5,650 nucleotides of DNA from Planctomycetaceae bacterium (GCA_007129635.1 SKVE01000401.1:1-5650), one strand, 5' to 3'; numbered from the stretch's first letter, positions 1-5,642 are shown. Translations and numbers: made by a program. Notes: a model not told the origin generated them from the sequence alone.

Positions 1-1
1 G

Positions 2-784
2 ATCCGCGACCAGGTGGCCCATCACGCAATGCTGAACGTGGCCGAATCGGTGTTCGAGGCGTACCAGGTTTTCGACAGCTACGCCTGTCGCAAGGGCAAA
101 GGGCACGATGGAGCTCTGAAGCGAGCGATGGGTTTCGCCCGCTGCGGCGGCTGGTTCTTGAAGATGGACGTCCGCAAATACTTCGACTCGATTCACCACG
201 ACACGCTCAAAGCGCAATTGCGCCGCCGGTTCAAGGATTGCATCGTGCTATCGCTGTTCGACGGCGTGATCGACTCATACGAGGTAACGCCCGGTTGCGG
301 CGTGCCGATCGGCAATCTCACCAGCCAGTTTTTTGCCAATCACTACTTGTCCGTCTTGGACCACCATATTCAACAGACTAGCCGCTGCCGTGGCGCGGTG
401 CGGTATATGGATGACATCGTGGTCTGGGACGGCGACAAGCAGCGGTTGGGACAAGTTCAGCGGGATTTAGAGCGATTTGTTCAAAAGAACCTGCGACTAG
501 AACTGAAGCCGCCCTGTTTGAACCGCTGTGCCCGAGGAATGACATTTCTGGGTTTTCGGGTGTTCCCGAACCGCCTGGGGTTATCCAAACGCAGCCGCAC
601 TCGATTCCGAGACAAACTGCGGCGATACGACAACAACTATCGGACTGGTCAGTGGACGCAGCAGGAAGCCGCCCGGCACGTGGAATCCCTGATTGCGTTC
701 GTGGGTCGTGCAGACTGTACACGGTTTCGAAAACGAGTTATGAAGGAGTTAGGGATTTGTCCATCTCAGGCTCGAACCGCGTGA
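2..784 (+). CDS. DGR reverse transcriptase, 5'-truncated by window edge
   Basis: This is a retroelement RT that would copy the TR RNA into adenine-mutagenised cDNA. The frame is open from base 2, and IRDQVAHHAM matches the conserved segment preceding SYACRKGKG in DGR RTs. The GTG at 14 is therefore an internal valine and not the start; about 80 N-terminal residues are probably missing, judged against DGR RTs of roughly 330-400 aa. Motifs seen in order are SYACRKGKG, FLKMDVRKYFDSI (catalytic Asp codon 167-169), GVPIGNLTSQ (about 299-328), YMDD (404-415) and FLGFRVFP (545-568). The IGNLTSQ form of motif 4, in place of the QGxxxSP of group II intron or retroviral-type RTs, is typical of DGR RTs. 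No maturase or endonuclease domain follows. The TGA stop lies inside the TR. All visible catalytic residues are intact, so the enzyme looks active. An Avd partner is not in the window. Confidence 0.95.
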   Translation: MRDQVAHHAMLNVAESVFEAYQVFDSYACRKGKGHDGALKRAMGFARCGGWFLKMDVRKYFDSIHHDTLKAQLRRRFKDCIVLSLFDGVIDSYEVTPGCGVPIGNLTSQFFANHYLSVLDHHIQQTSRCRGAVRYMDDIVVWDGDKQRLGQVQRDLERFVQKNLRLELKPPCLNRCARGMTFLGFRVFPNRLGLSKRSRTRFRDKLRRYDNNYRTGQWTQQEAARHVESLIAFVGRADCTRFRKRVMKELGICPSQARTA

Positions 785-893
785 ACCGCGGCGGCAGTTG
801 GAACAACAACGCGAGGAACTGCCGGTCGGCGTATCGGAACAGGAACACGCCGTCGAACCGGAACAACAACCTCGGGTTCCGCCTGGCCTTCAG
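766..893 (+). repeat. DGR template repeat (TR)
   Basis: This is the non-coding donor copy for the VR at 5402-5529, with a constant offset of 4636 and no gaps. There are 13 differences in 128 bp, all at TR adenines: 768, 776, 784, 785, 802, 803, 805, 818, 838, 841, 845, 862 and 868. About 31 adenines are present in total. Read in the VR frame, it contains 12 AAC codons (775, 784, 802, 805, 808, 817, 838, 844, 856, 862, 865, 868). Substituting the A's of AAC can never create a stop codon, which is the usual DGR design. The 3' end is an adenine-poor, GC-rich block (871-893) identical in both copies. Homology fades at 894-898, where TR and VR differ at C positions. The repeat starts inside the RT gene. 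It is transcribed as RNA by inference and is unlikely to be a protein-coding gene. Confidence 0.96.
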
Positions 894-904
894 CTCGCTG
901 GAAA

Positions 905-1035
905 GCGGATGCATCCACCGAACAGGACCAAGTCCCGTCCCCGGTCCGTTTGGACCAGGGCAAATCCGTGCGGCACGGACGGGGCTTGTAGCCCGCCGAG
1001 GCGAATGTCCCGCCCGTGCGTTTGAAAAAACAGAA
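905..1035 (+). other. Hairpin-rich non-coding spacer downstream of TR
   Basis: The 445-base gap between the RT and the next gene (785-1229) has no convincing gene. After the TR, several inverted repeats lie close together: GGAC/GTCC at 925-935; GGTCC/GGACC with a four-base loop at 943-956; CCGTG-type arms at 965-979; GGGC/GCCC at 982-994; and a longer arm pair 973-983 with 1009-1019 (10 of 11 pairs). Some are mutually exclusive. In studied DGRs, the RNA flanking the TR is structured and needed for cDNA priming, so this could be the 3' part of the DGR RNA. The longer stem could equally be a REP-like genomic palindrome. The RNA ends cannot be placed from sequence. Confidence 0.4.
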
Positions 1036-1089
1036 CACGAACGCGACGACGCGCAATTCCATGAGCATCCGCGCGTCCTGTTGGTAAAA

Positions 1090-1116
1090 CACTAATCTGC
1101 ACTAATTACCACTAAT
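1090..1116 (+). promoter_or_regulatory. Three CACTAAT heptamers at 10-bp spacing
   Basis: Exact CACTAAT copies begin at 1090, 1100 and 1110, one helical turn apart. The reverse-complement form ATTAGTG/ATTAGTA recurs at 1151 and 1171, again in multiples of 10 bp. They lie 114-140 bases before the pseudo-caspase start. The phasing would suit a protein that binds one face of the helix, or they may be part of a repeat family. No regulator can be named. Confidence 0.4.
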
Positions 1117-1149
1117 AAAAGGTGTCTGAGACGGCGATCTTCGACTCTT

Positions 1150-1182
1150 CATTAGTGTTTATCAGCGAAGATTAGTATTCCC
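1150..1182 (+). repeat. 33-bp intergenic element, copy A (leader of pseudo-caspase gene)
   Basis: This A/T-rich element begins CATTAGTG and contains AGCGAAGATTAGTATTCCC. Its reverse complement matches 3310-3342 at 31 of 33 positions. A direct, more diverged copy lies at 3563-3594 (27 of 32). It sits about 50 bases before the ATG at 1230, so it may contain promoter or operator sequence. I could not define a confident -35/-10 pair. Confidence 0.75.
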
Positions 1183-1219
1183 TAATCCCGAGCGAGCAAC
1201 CATCAGTGTTCCTTCAACC

Positions 1220-1224
1220 AGGAG
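1220..1224 (+). promoter_or_regulatory. Ribosome binding site of pseudo-caspase gene
   Basis: AGGAG lies five bases before ATG 1230. This decides the start in favour of 1230 over the in-frame GTG at 1206, which would precede the Shine-Dalgarno sequence. The similar string GGAGTTCC precedes the ATG of the second caspase gene. Confidence 0.75.
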
Positions 1225-1229
1225 TTCCC

Positions 1230-3296
1230 ATGACCGCCGCGTCACGTTATTGTCGCTGGGTAGTTGCCCTGCTGTTGACGTCGTCAGTGTTCCTCTTCAC
1301 CCGGCCTTCTTCTGCTGCCGATTCCCCCGGCCAGTTTGCTGTTCTGATTGGGATCGACGGATACCAACATGCGCCAGAGTTGTCCGCAGCCGTCAACGGG
1401 ACGATGGGACTGTCGCGAGTGCTGACTCGTTACGGCGGCTACCGCTCGGCGGGTGTCTTGCAGTTGGTCGATGCGGCGGCGGATCCGGCACTGCATCCGA
1501 CTCGCGCCAACCTGCTGGACGAATTGCCAATCTGGTTGTCCAAGGTCGGCGCAAACGATCGGTTGCTGATCTCGTTCGCGGGACATGCTTTCCGGGATAG
1601 TCAAGGCGAAACCTACCTGGCCGCCCGGGACACCGATCCCGCCGATTTGGCAAGTACGGGCGTGAAGGTGTCGTGGCTGAAAGAACAATTGGTTGCCTGC
1701 CCGGCACAAACCAAGCTGCTGGTGCTCGAGACGCTGCAATCCGACGCCACGGGTTCCGGTGATACGCCCGGCATCTCGGCGGCCGAGGCAGCCCAACCGA
1801 TGAGCAACGTCCCCGGCCTAATCGTGCTGGCCGCATCTTCCGCCAGTCAGCTAAGTTTGGTCGACACCGATCGTCGTCAATCTCTGTTGATGTACTGGAT
1901 CGGCGAGGGACTCAAAGGCCATGCCGACGCCGACGCCGATGGACAGCTCACGGCGGACGAACTGGCCGCCTACGTCCAACGCCAGGTGGCGGCGGAGTCC
2001 CATCAGCGTTTTGATGCCCGGCAACAGCCTCAGCGTCTGGGCTTGCCTGCCGACGAGGATCATCCGGCGGTCATCTGTCGCGTGCGGCCTCAGTCGTTGA
2101 AACGAGTGCTGGTCGATCTGGCCGAATATTTTGCCGTTCAGATGGAAATCAACCGGCAGCCGAGGGTGGGGGTGCTCGAGTTCCTTACCGACACGGGCAC
2201 GCGCGAGGTATTGGGGGCCGATTTCGGTGTGCTGGGTCGCTACTGTGGTGGCGAGTTGCAGCAGCAGTTGCTCACCCGCGGCACCGGCCGCTTCGACGTT
2301 GCCGATCGCCGTCGCCTGGACCAGGCGTTGAAGGAGACCAAGTTCAAGATCGAGGATATCGGCTCGGAATCGGCTTTGAGAGATTTGGGCCAGCGAGCCG
2401 GTAGGCTGCCGGTGGTGGCGCTCGGTACGCTGATCGCTCGCGACGGACGTACCGTCACGCTGCGCTGTCAATTGCTGCGGACCGATGACAGCGGTCTGGT
2501 GGCACAGACCACCGTGCGAGCCGACTTGAACGATTCCGAGTGGGCCATGCTGGGGCGGAGCGTCAACGTCGAACCTACTGATTATGACGCACCAACGGAT
2601 CACGTCGCGCCAACGCAGACTCAAGTGGCGGATATCAGCCGGATCGAACAGCGTTCGGAAAACAGCCATCCGCTGGCCGATCCTGCGTTCCCGTTGCGAG
2701 TCCGGATCATGGTGGGCAATCAGGAGCGGAAAGGCGTGTTCCGAGACGGTGAGATGCGAGTGCCGCTGAACATCGGCGAGGTGTATCGAATCCAGGTGGA
2801 GAACGGCAGGGATCACGGCGTATTCATGCGATTGCTGGTGGACGGATTGAACACGTTGCCTGAGCTGACGTTGAGCAAGGGGGTCAAGGTCGAAGCGGCA
2901 CCCAGAACCCAGGCGACGGCAGCGCAGCCGGTGAATCTGGCCGAGGCCCGAGCTTGGCGGCTCGGGCCGCCAACGTCTGGTCAGTCCGCGCGTGTGTACA
3001 GCGTCAATGGGTTTTTCTCGAAAGTGGGGGACGACGCCAACTACAATGCGTTCCGCGTGGTGGATGCGCGGGATTCGCAAGCCGCTCGGATTGGATTCGC
3101 CGACCAAGCCGGTCTGATCACCGCCGCGTTTTATCAACCGGTACCCAAGCCTAAACGGACCGGAGAACGTGGTTTGGGAACAGAATTGGGAGACGAGTAC
3201 CAGACGCGGACGGAAATGTACAAAGGCGACGAAATGCCAGGACCACTGCTGGCAGTCATCCATATCCGGTACGTCAAACCAGGGACGGAATACTGA
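1230..3296 (+). CDS. Exported pseudo-caspase (C14-like) with CsgG/TolB-like domain
   Basis: 688 aa from ATG 1230. A Sec signal peptide is visible (residues 1-29: basic start, VVALLLTSSVFLF core, SSA cleavage region), so the protein should act outside the cytoplasm. Residues 35-260 form a caspase-like p20 fold: QFAVLIGIDGYQ strand, then LISFAGHAF with the His of the dyad (His119). The Cys motif that reads DCCHAG in the downstream paralogue is ETLQSD here (residues 167-172), with Leu169 in place of the nucleophile. Protease activity is therefore not expected. An EF-hand-type loop DADADGQLTADE follows (233-244). Residues about 312-445 resemble CsgG/FlgO/TolB-like domains (VGVLEF, VADRRRL, LPVVALGTLIARDG). 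The C-terminal part (about 485-680) resembles C-terminal domains of planctomycete caspase-family proteins, but I could not name it. Likely role: regulatory or scaffold partner of the active paralogue 350 bp downstream, by inference only. Confidence 0.85.
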   Translation: MTAASRYCRWVVALLLTSSVFLFTRPSSAADSPGQFAVLIGIDGYQHAPELSAAVNGTMGLSRVLTRYGGYRSAGVLQLVDAAADPALHPTRANLLDELPIWLSKVGANDRLLISFAGHAFRDSQGETYLAARDTDPADLASTGVKVSWLKEQLVACPAQTKLLVLETLQSDATGSGDTPGISAAEAAQPMSNVPGLIVLAASSASQLSLVDTDRRQSLLMYWIGEGLKGHADADADGQLTADELAAYVQRQVAAESHQRFDARQQPQRLGLPADEDHPAVICRVRPQSLKRVLVDLAEYFAVQMEINRQPRVGVLEFLTDTGTREVLGADFGVLGRYCGGELQQQLLTRGTGRFDVADRRRLDQALKETKFKIEDIGSESALRDLGQRAGRLPVVALGTLIARDGRTVTLRCQLLRTDDSGLVAQTTVRADLNDSEWAMLGRSVNVEPTDYDAPTDHVAPTQTQVADISRIEQRSENSHPLADPAFPLRVRIMVGNQERKGVFRDGEMRVPLNIGEVYRIQVENGRDHGVFMRLLVDGLNTLPELTLSKGVKVEAAPRTQATAAQPVNLAEARAWRLGPPTSGQSARVYSVNGFFSKVGDDANYNAFRVVDARDSQAARIGFADQAGLITAAFYQPVPKPKRTGERGLGTELGDEYQTRTEMYKGDEMPGPLLAVIHIRYVKPGTEY

Positions 3297-3309
3297 GAGC
3301 AGGGAGTGG

Positions 3310-3342
3310 GGGAACACTAATCTTCGCTGATAAACAGTAATG
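3310..3342 (-). repeat. 33-bp intergenic element, copy B (inverted)
   Basis: This is the reverse complement of 1150-1182 with two mismatches, starting 14 bases after the pseudo-caspase stop. Together with copy A it brackets that gene as near-perfect inverted repeats. It contains CACTAAT at 3315 and CAGTAAT at 3335, keeping the 20-bp spacing seen upstream. No target-site duplication or transposase is visible. Confidence 0.75.
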
Positions 3343-3370
3343 GAAGACGTGGAAAAATTCTTTGGGAGGC

Positions 3371-3448
3371 CGTCGGCTGGTCTGAGAAAATACCAGCCCG
3401 ACGCGCAAGCGAGTGACGGCGCAACGTCCCTTGCTCGCGCTGCGGGCT
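3371..3448 (+). other. Alternative hairpins in intergenic region (possible REP-like element or terminator)
   Basis: Two overlapping stems are possible. Arms 3371-3381 and 3392-3403 pair over 11 bp with one bulged base and a 10-base loop. Arms 3395-3410 and 3433-3448 pair at 13 of 16 positions. They share 3395-3403, so only one can form at a time. No T-run follows, so a classical intrinsic terminator is not supported. The arms (AGCCCGACGCGCAAGC and partner) look like a dispersed intergenic palindrome. This lies in the 350-base gap 3297-3646, which holds no gene. Confidence 0.45.
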
Positions 3449-3456
3449 TGTATATC

Positions 3457-3474
3457 CATCAGGCCAGGCTGATG
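3457..3474 (+). other. Small hairpin
   Basis: CATCAG (3457-3462) and CTGATG (3469-3474) form a perfect 6-bp stem around a six-base loop, just after the larger palindromes. It has no T-run and no assigned function. Confidence 0.35.
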
Positions 3475-3507
3475 CTACGTCGGTGACGAATGGCGATCTG
3501 GCTTGTC

Positions 3508-3541
3508 CCGCTGGGTCTGTTCCGCTGGGTCTGTTCCGCTG
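3508..3541 (+). repeat. 14-bp tandem repeat, about 2.4 copies
   Basis: CCGCTGGGTCTGTT is repeated exactly at 3508-3521 and 3522-3535, followed by a partial CCGCTG at 3536-3541. It lies in the intergenic region before the caspase-FGE gene and is probably a slippage repeat. Confidence 0.85.
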
Positions 3542-3562
3542 AACTTGCGTCTCTTGCCCGTT

Positions 3563-3594
3563 ATTAGTGTAAACTAGCGAAGATGAGTATTCCC
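3563..3594 (+). repeat. Intergenic element, copy C (leader of caspase-FGE gene)
   Basis: Direct copy of 1151-1182 with 27 of 32 identities, including ATTAGTG and AGCGAAGAT. It is followed, as in the first gene, by GTGTTCC and GGAGTTCC before the ATG. The leaders are 82 bases (1151-1232) and 87 bases (3563-3649) from element to ATG. The shared layout suggests common control of the two caspase-family genes, or duplication of gene plus leader. Confidence 0.65.
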
Positions 3595-3633
3595 CTTTCC
3601 CTCGTCCCTTGCCGAGTGTTCCGTTCTCCAAAT

Positions 3634-3638
3634 CGGAG
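3634..3638 (+). promoter_or_regulatory. Ribosome binding site of caspase-FGE gene
   Basis: CGGAG lies eight bases before ATG 3647. A TTG immediately upstream at 3644 is in frame, but the ATG and its spacing are preferred. The same GGAGTTCC string precedes the first caspase-family gene. Confidence 0.65.
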
Positions 3639-3646
3639 TTCCTTTG

Positions 3647-5542
3647 ATGCGTCACCCTGTTTTTCTGACCTGTTTCACTCTGTTTTGCGTGTTGTTCCCA
3701 CGCTGCGTGTCTAGTGCCGATGAGGGTCAGAAGTGGGCGGTGGTAATCGGCGTGAACGAGTATCTGGACCCGAAGATCCCGGCGTTGAAATACTGCGTGG
3801 CCGATGCTCGGAAATTGTTCGAGACGTTGACTAAGCAAGGCGGATTCGATCCAGAACGAGTACTGCTGATCACCGATGATCAGACTCGGGCTCATTTGCG
3901 ACCGTTGCGGTTGAACCTGCAGCGTCAGATCGGCGATTGGCTGGAGAACTGCCGCCCTGAAGACACGGTGGTGGTGACGTTTTCTGGCCATGGGTTTGTC
4001 GCCCGTGACACGGGCGAAGGTTTTCTGGCACCGGCGGATTGCGAGAAGGACAACTTGCGGGCGACGGGTTTTCCGACCGAACGGTTGCGTCAGATGATGC
4101 GGAACTGCCAGGCTCGCCAGAAACTGCTGATCCTCGACTGCTGCCATGCCGGTGCGGTCCGTTCGGGCGAACCGACGGGCGCGTCGGGCGAAGAGCTGAG
4201 CCAGGCATTTACCCAAGCCCAGGGGCTGATCACGTTGGCCAGCAGCCGCAGGGACGAAGTCTCGCACGCGTGGAGCGACAAGCAACAGGGCCTGTTCACG
4301 TATTTTTTGGTCGAAGGCTTGGCGGGTGCCGCGGACTTCGATGGTGACGGCGTGGTGAACGTGGATGAGTTGTATCGGTACACATATGAAAAGGTACCGT
4401 TGGCGGCGCAGCGGGAATTGAACGCGAGACAGCGTCCGGTGCGGGTCATCGGCCCGGAGACCGAGGGCGTGTTCGCCTTATCCCGCGTGGCCATCGCGCC
4501 GCGACCTTTGAACACCGCGTTGGTAGCCACGTTCATCGTGCGGGAAGAGAACGCCAATGGTCGGTTGGTGGAAGGGGCGACGGTTGAATTGTTCCATCGC
4601 GGTCCAGATGGGACTCGACCATCGCTGTTGGCCACGGGGCGAACGGACTCGTCGGGTCGAGTGCAAGTGCCGGTCAATTTGAGCCTATCACAACAGGCGC
4701 AAGGTACGTTCGCCGCTTCGGTGAGTCACGCCGAATCGAGCCGCAACTACAACCTGGAAAAGTTTCCGCATTCGCGCAGCTACGCCTTGTACGTGCCGCG
4801 AGTAACGACGCCAATGCAAGCGGGCCGCACGATCGAAAACTCGATCGGCATGAAGCTGGCGTTGATTCCGGCCGGCGAATTCCTCATGGGTTCACCGGAC
4901 AACGATCGAGATGCCTGGGAGTCCGAGCAGCCGAAGCACACGGTGCGAATCACCAAGCCGTTTTACATGGGAGTTACCGAAGTGACCCAGGAGCAGTATG
5001 AACGCGTGATGGGGACAAATCCGAGCATTTTCAAAGGTGCGCAGTTGCCAGTCGAGCGAGTGTCGTGGGAGGATGCGGTTAAGTTCTGCCGCGAACTTTC
5101 GGCGCTGCCGGCCGAGCGGAGTGCTGGCCGGGTGTATCGGCTGCCGACCGAAGCCGAGTGGGAATACGCCTGCCGAGCGGGGAGCAAAACGAAGTGGTCA
5201 TTCGGTGACGCCGAACCATCGTTAGGTGAATACGCTTGGTATCACAGCAACTCGGGAGAGAAGACACATCCTGTGGGGACGAAAAAACCAAACGCCTGGG
5301 GGCTGTACGATATGCATGGGAATGTGTGGGAGTGGTGCTCGGACTGGTACGCCGAAGCCTACTACGCGAATTCGCCGTTGGACGATCCTACCGGGGCTAC
5401 GTCGGGCTCGAGCCGCGTGCTCCGCGGCGGCAGTTGGGCCCACAACGCGAGGAGCTGCCGGTCGGCGTATCGGGACGGGAGCACGCCGTCGAACCGGGAC
5501 AACGACCTCGGGTTCCGCCTGGCCTTCAGTTTGGTGGAATAG
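3647..5542 (+). CDS. Exported caspase-like protease with DGR-diversified FGE-sulfatase domain
   Basis: 631 aa. The signal peptide (1-24, cleavage near VSSA/DEG) predicts export. Residues 29-280 are a C14/metacaspase-like domain: KWAVVIGVNEY, VTFSGHG with His115, and LILDCCHAG with Cys166 as the expected nucleophile. A 12-residue EF-hand-type loop follows at 230-241 (DFDGDG, ending Glu241), suggesting calcium dependence as in many metacaspases. Residues about 287-385 look like a beta-sandwich or carboxypeptidase-regulatory-like linker (GATVELFHRG, TDSSGRVQVPV). Residues about 396-629 are an FGE-sulfatase domain with C-type-lectin-like fold: MKLALIPAGEFLMGSP, VTQEQYERVMG, RLPTEAEWEYACRAG (498-512), GNVWEWC (558-564), RGGSW and GFRLAF. 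Residues 586-628 are the DGR variable repeat. This is the DGR target, probably a binding domain and not a formylglycine-generating enzyme. Inference: ligand capture by the variable face controls the protease outside the cytoplasm. Confidence 0.93.
   Translation: MRHPVFLTCFTLFCVLFPRCVSSADEGQKWAVVIGVNEYLDPKIPALKYCVADARKLFETLTKQGGFDPERVLLITDDQTRAHLRPLRLNLQRQIGDWLENCRPEDTVVVTFSGHGFVARDTGEGFLAPADCEKDNLRATGFPTERLRQMMRNCQARQKLLILDCCHAGAVRSGEPTGASGEELSQAFTQAQGLITLASSRRDEVSHAWSDKQQGLFTYFLVEGLAGAADFDGDGVVNVDELYRYTYEKVPLAAQRELNARQRPVRVIGPETEGVFALSRVAIAPRPLNTALVATFIVREENANGRLVEGATVELFHRGPDGTRPSLLATGRTDSSGRVQVPVNLSLSQQAQGTFAASVSHAESSRNYNLEKFPHSRSYALYVPRVTTPMQAGRTIENSIGMKLALIPAGEFLMGSPDNDRDAWESEQPKHTVRITKPFYMGVTEVTQEQYERVMGTNPSIFKGAQLPVERVSWEDAVKFCRELSALPAERSAGRVYRLPTEAEWEYACRAGSKTKWSFGDAEPSLGEYAWYHSNSGEKTHPVGTKKPNAWGLYDMHGNVWEWCSDWYAEAYYANSPLDDPTGATSGSSRVLRGGSWAHNARSCRSAYRDGSTPSNRDNDLGFRLAFSLVE
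5402..5529 (+). repeat. DGR variable repeat (VR) at 3' end of caspase-FGE gene
   Basis: Recipient of mutagenic homing from the TR at 766-893. It encodes residues 586-628 of the FGE domain. Relative to the TR, ten residues are changed: Asn to Ser589, Leu592, Ala598, His599, Ser603, Asp610, Ser612, Asp618 and Asp620, and Arg to Gly611. One further change is silent (5404). Asn600, Asn616 and Asn619 remain as in the TR. Structural residues (RGGSW, the CRSAYR core, GFRLAF) come from adenine-poor codons and are unchanged. The invariant GC-rich 3' block 5507-5529 sits where the homing initiation site (IMH) is expected; differences from the TR at 5530, 5532 and 5534 mark its edge. Confidence 0.96.
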
Positions 5543-5573
5543 TCAGGTCAGTCAGTCAAGCGTTAGCGGAGCG

Positions 5574-5642
5574 ATCCACGTAGGCTGAATCAGCCCCATA
5601 CGCAGCGAAGCGGAGCCGGGGGTGATTCATGCCGTAGTGGAT
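5574..5642 (+). terminator. Long imperfect palindrome after the VR gene
   Basis: The main stem pairs 5586-5597 with 5618-5629 at 11 of 12 positions around a 20-base loop. Outer arms continue imperfectly, for example ATCCAC (5574-5579) with GTGGAT (5637-5642). A smaller alternative hairpin GGCTG/CAGCC lies at 5583-5595. It begins 32 bases after the stop codon, so it could end transcription, although no T-run is seen. It could also be a dispersed planctomycete-type palindrome or a DGR-associated post-VR hairpin. Short GTCA repeats (5542-5558) separate it from the gene. Confidence 0.45.

Noticed and set aside
404..415. RT as part of a group II intron or retron
   Set aside because: Motif 4 reads IGNLTSQ, no maturase or endonuclease region follows the RT, and a TR/VR pair with adenine-only changes is present.
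652..1095. Open frame of 147 codons containing the TR in the VR reading frame
   Set aside because: Its upstream half is an alternate frame of the RT gene and its downstream half covers the hairpin spacer. The Asn-rich peptide is explained by the TR being a template for the VR, so it is not a gene.
1206..1229. GTG at 1206 as start of the pseudo-caspase gene
   Set aside because: The AGGAG at 1220-1224 lies downstream of it and correctly spaced for ATG 1230, and the signal peptide begins naturally at the ATG.
1851..3317. 488-codon open frame on the minus strand
   Set aside because: It is antisense to the pseudo-caspase gene, which has a signal peptide, ribosome binding site and recognisable domains. 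The minus-strand protein is His/Gln/Arg-rich with no family motif, as expected of a shadow in GC-rich DNA.
3313..3590. Intergenic block as a MITE with terminal inverted repeats
   Set aside because: The two ends match at only about 21 of 28 positions, no target duplication is visible, and the right end is better explained as the shared leader element of the caspase genes.
3317..4285. 322-codon open frame on the minus strand across the intergenic repeats and caspase domain
   Set aside because: It overlaps both the palindromic repeats and the well-supported caspase gene, and its translation has no recognisable domain.
5402..5542. FGE domain as a true formylglycine-generating enzyme
   Set aside because: No sulfatase gene is nearby, and the C-terminal region is under DGR mutagenesis, which fits a binding role better than a fixed catalytic one.
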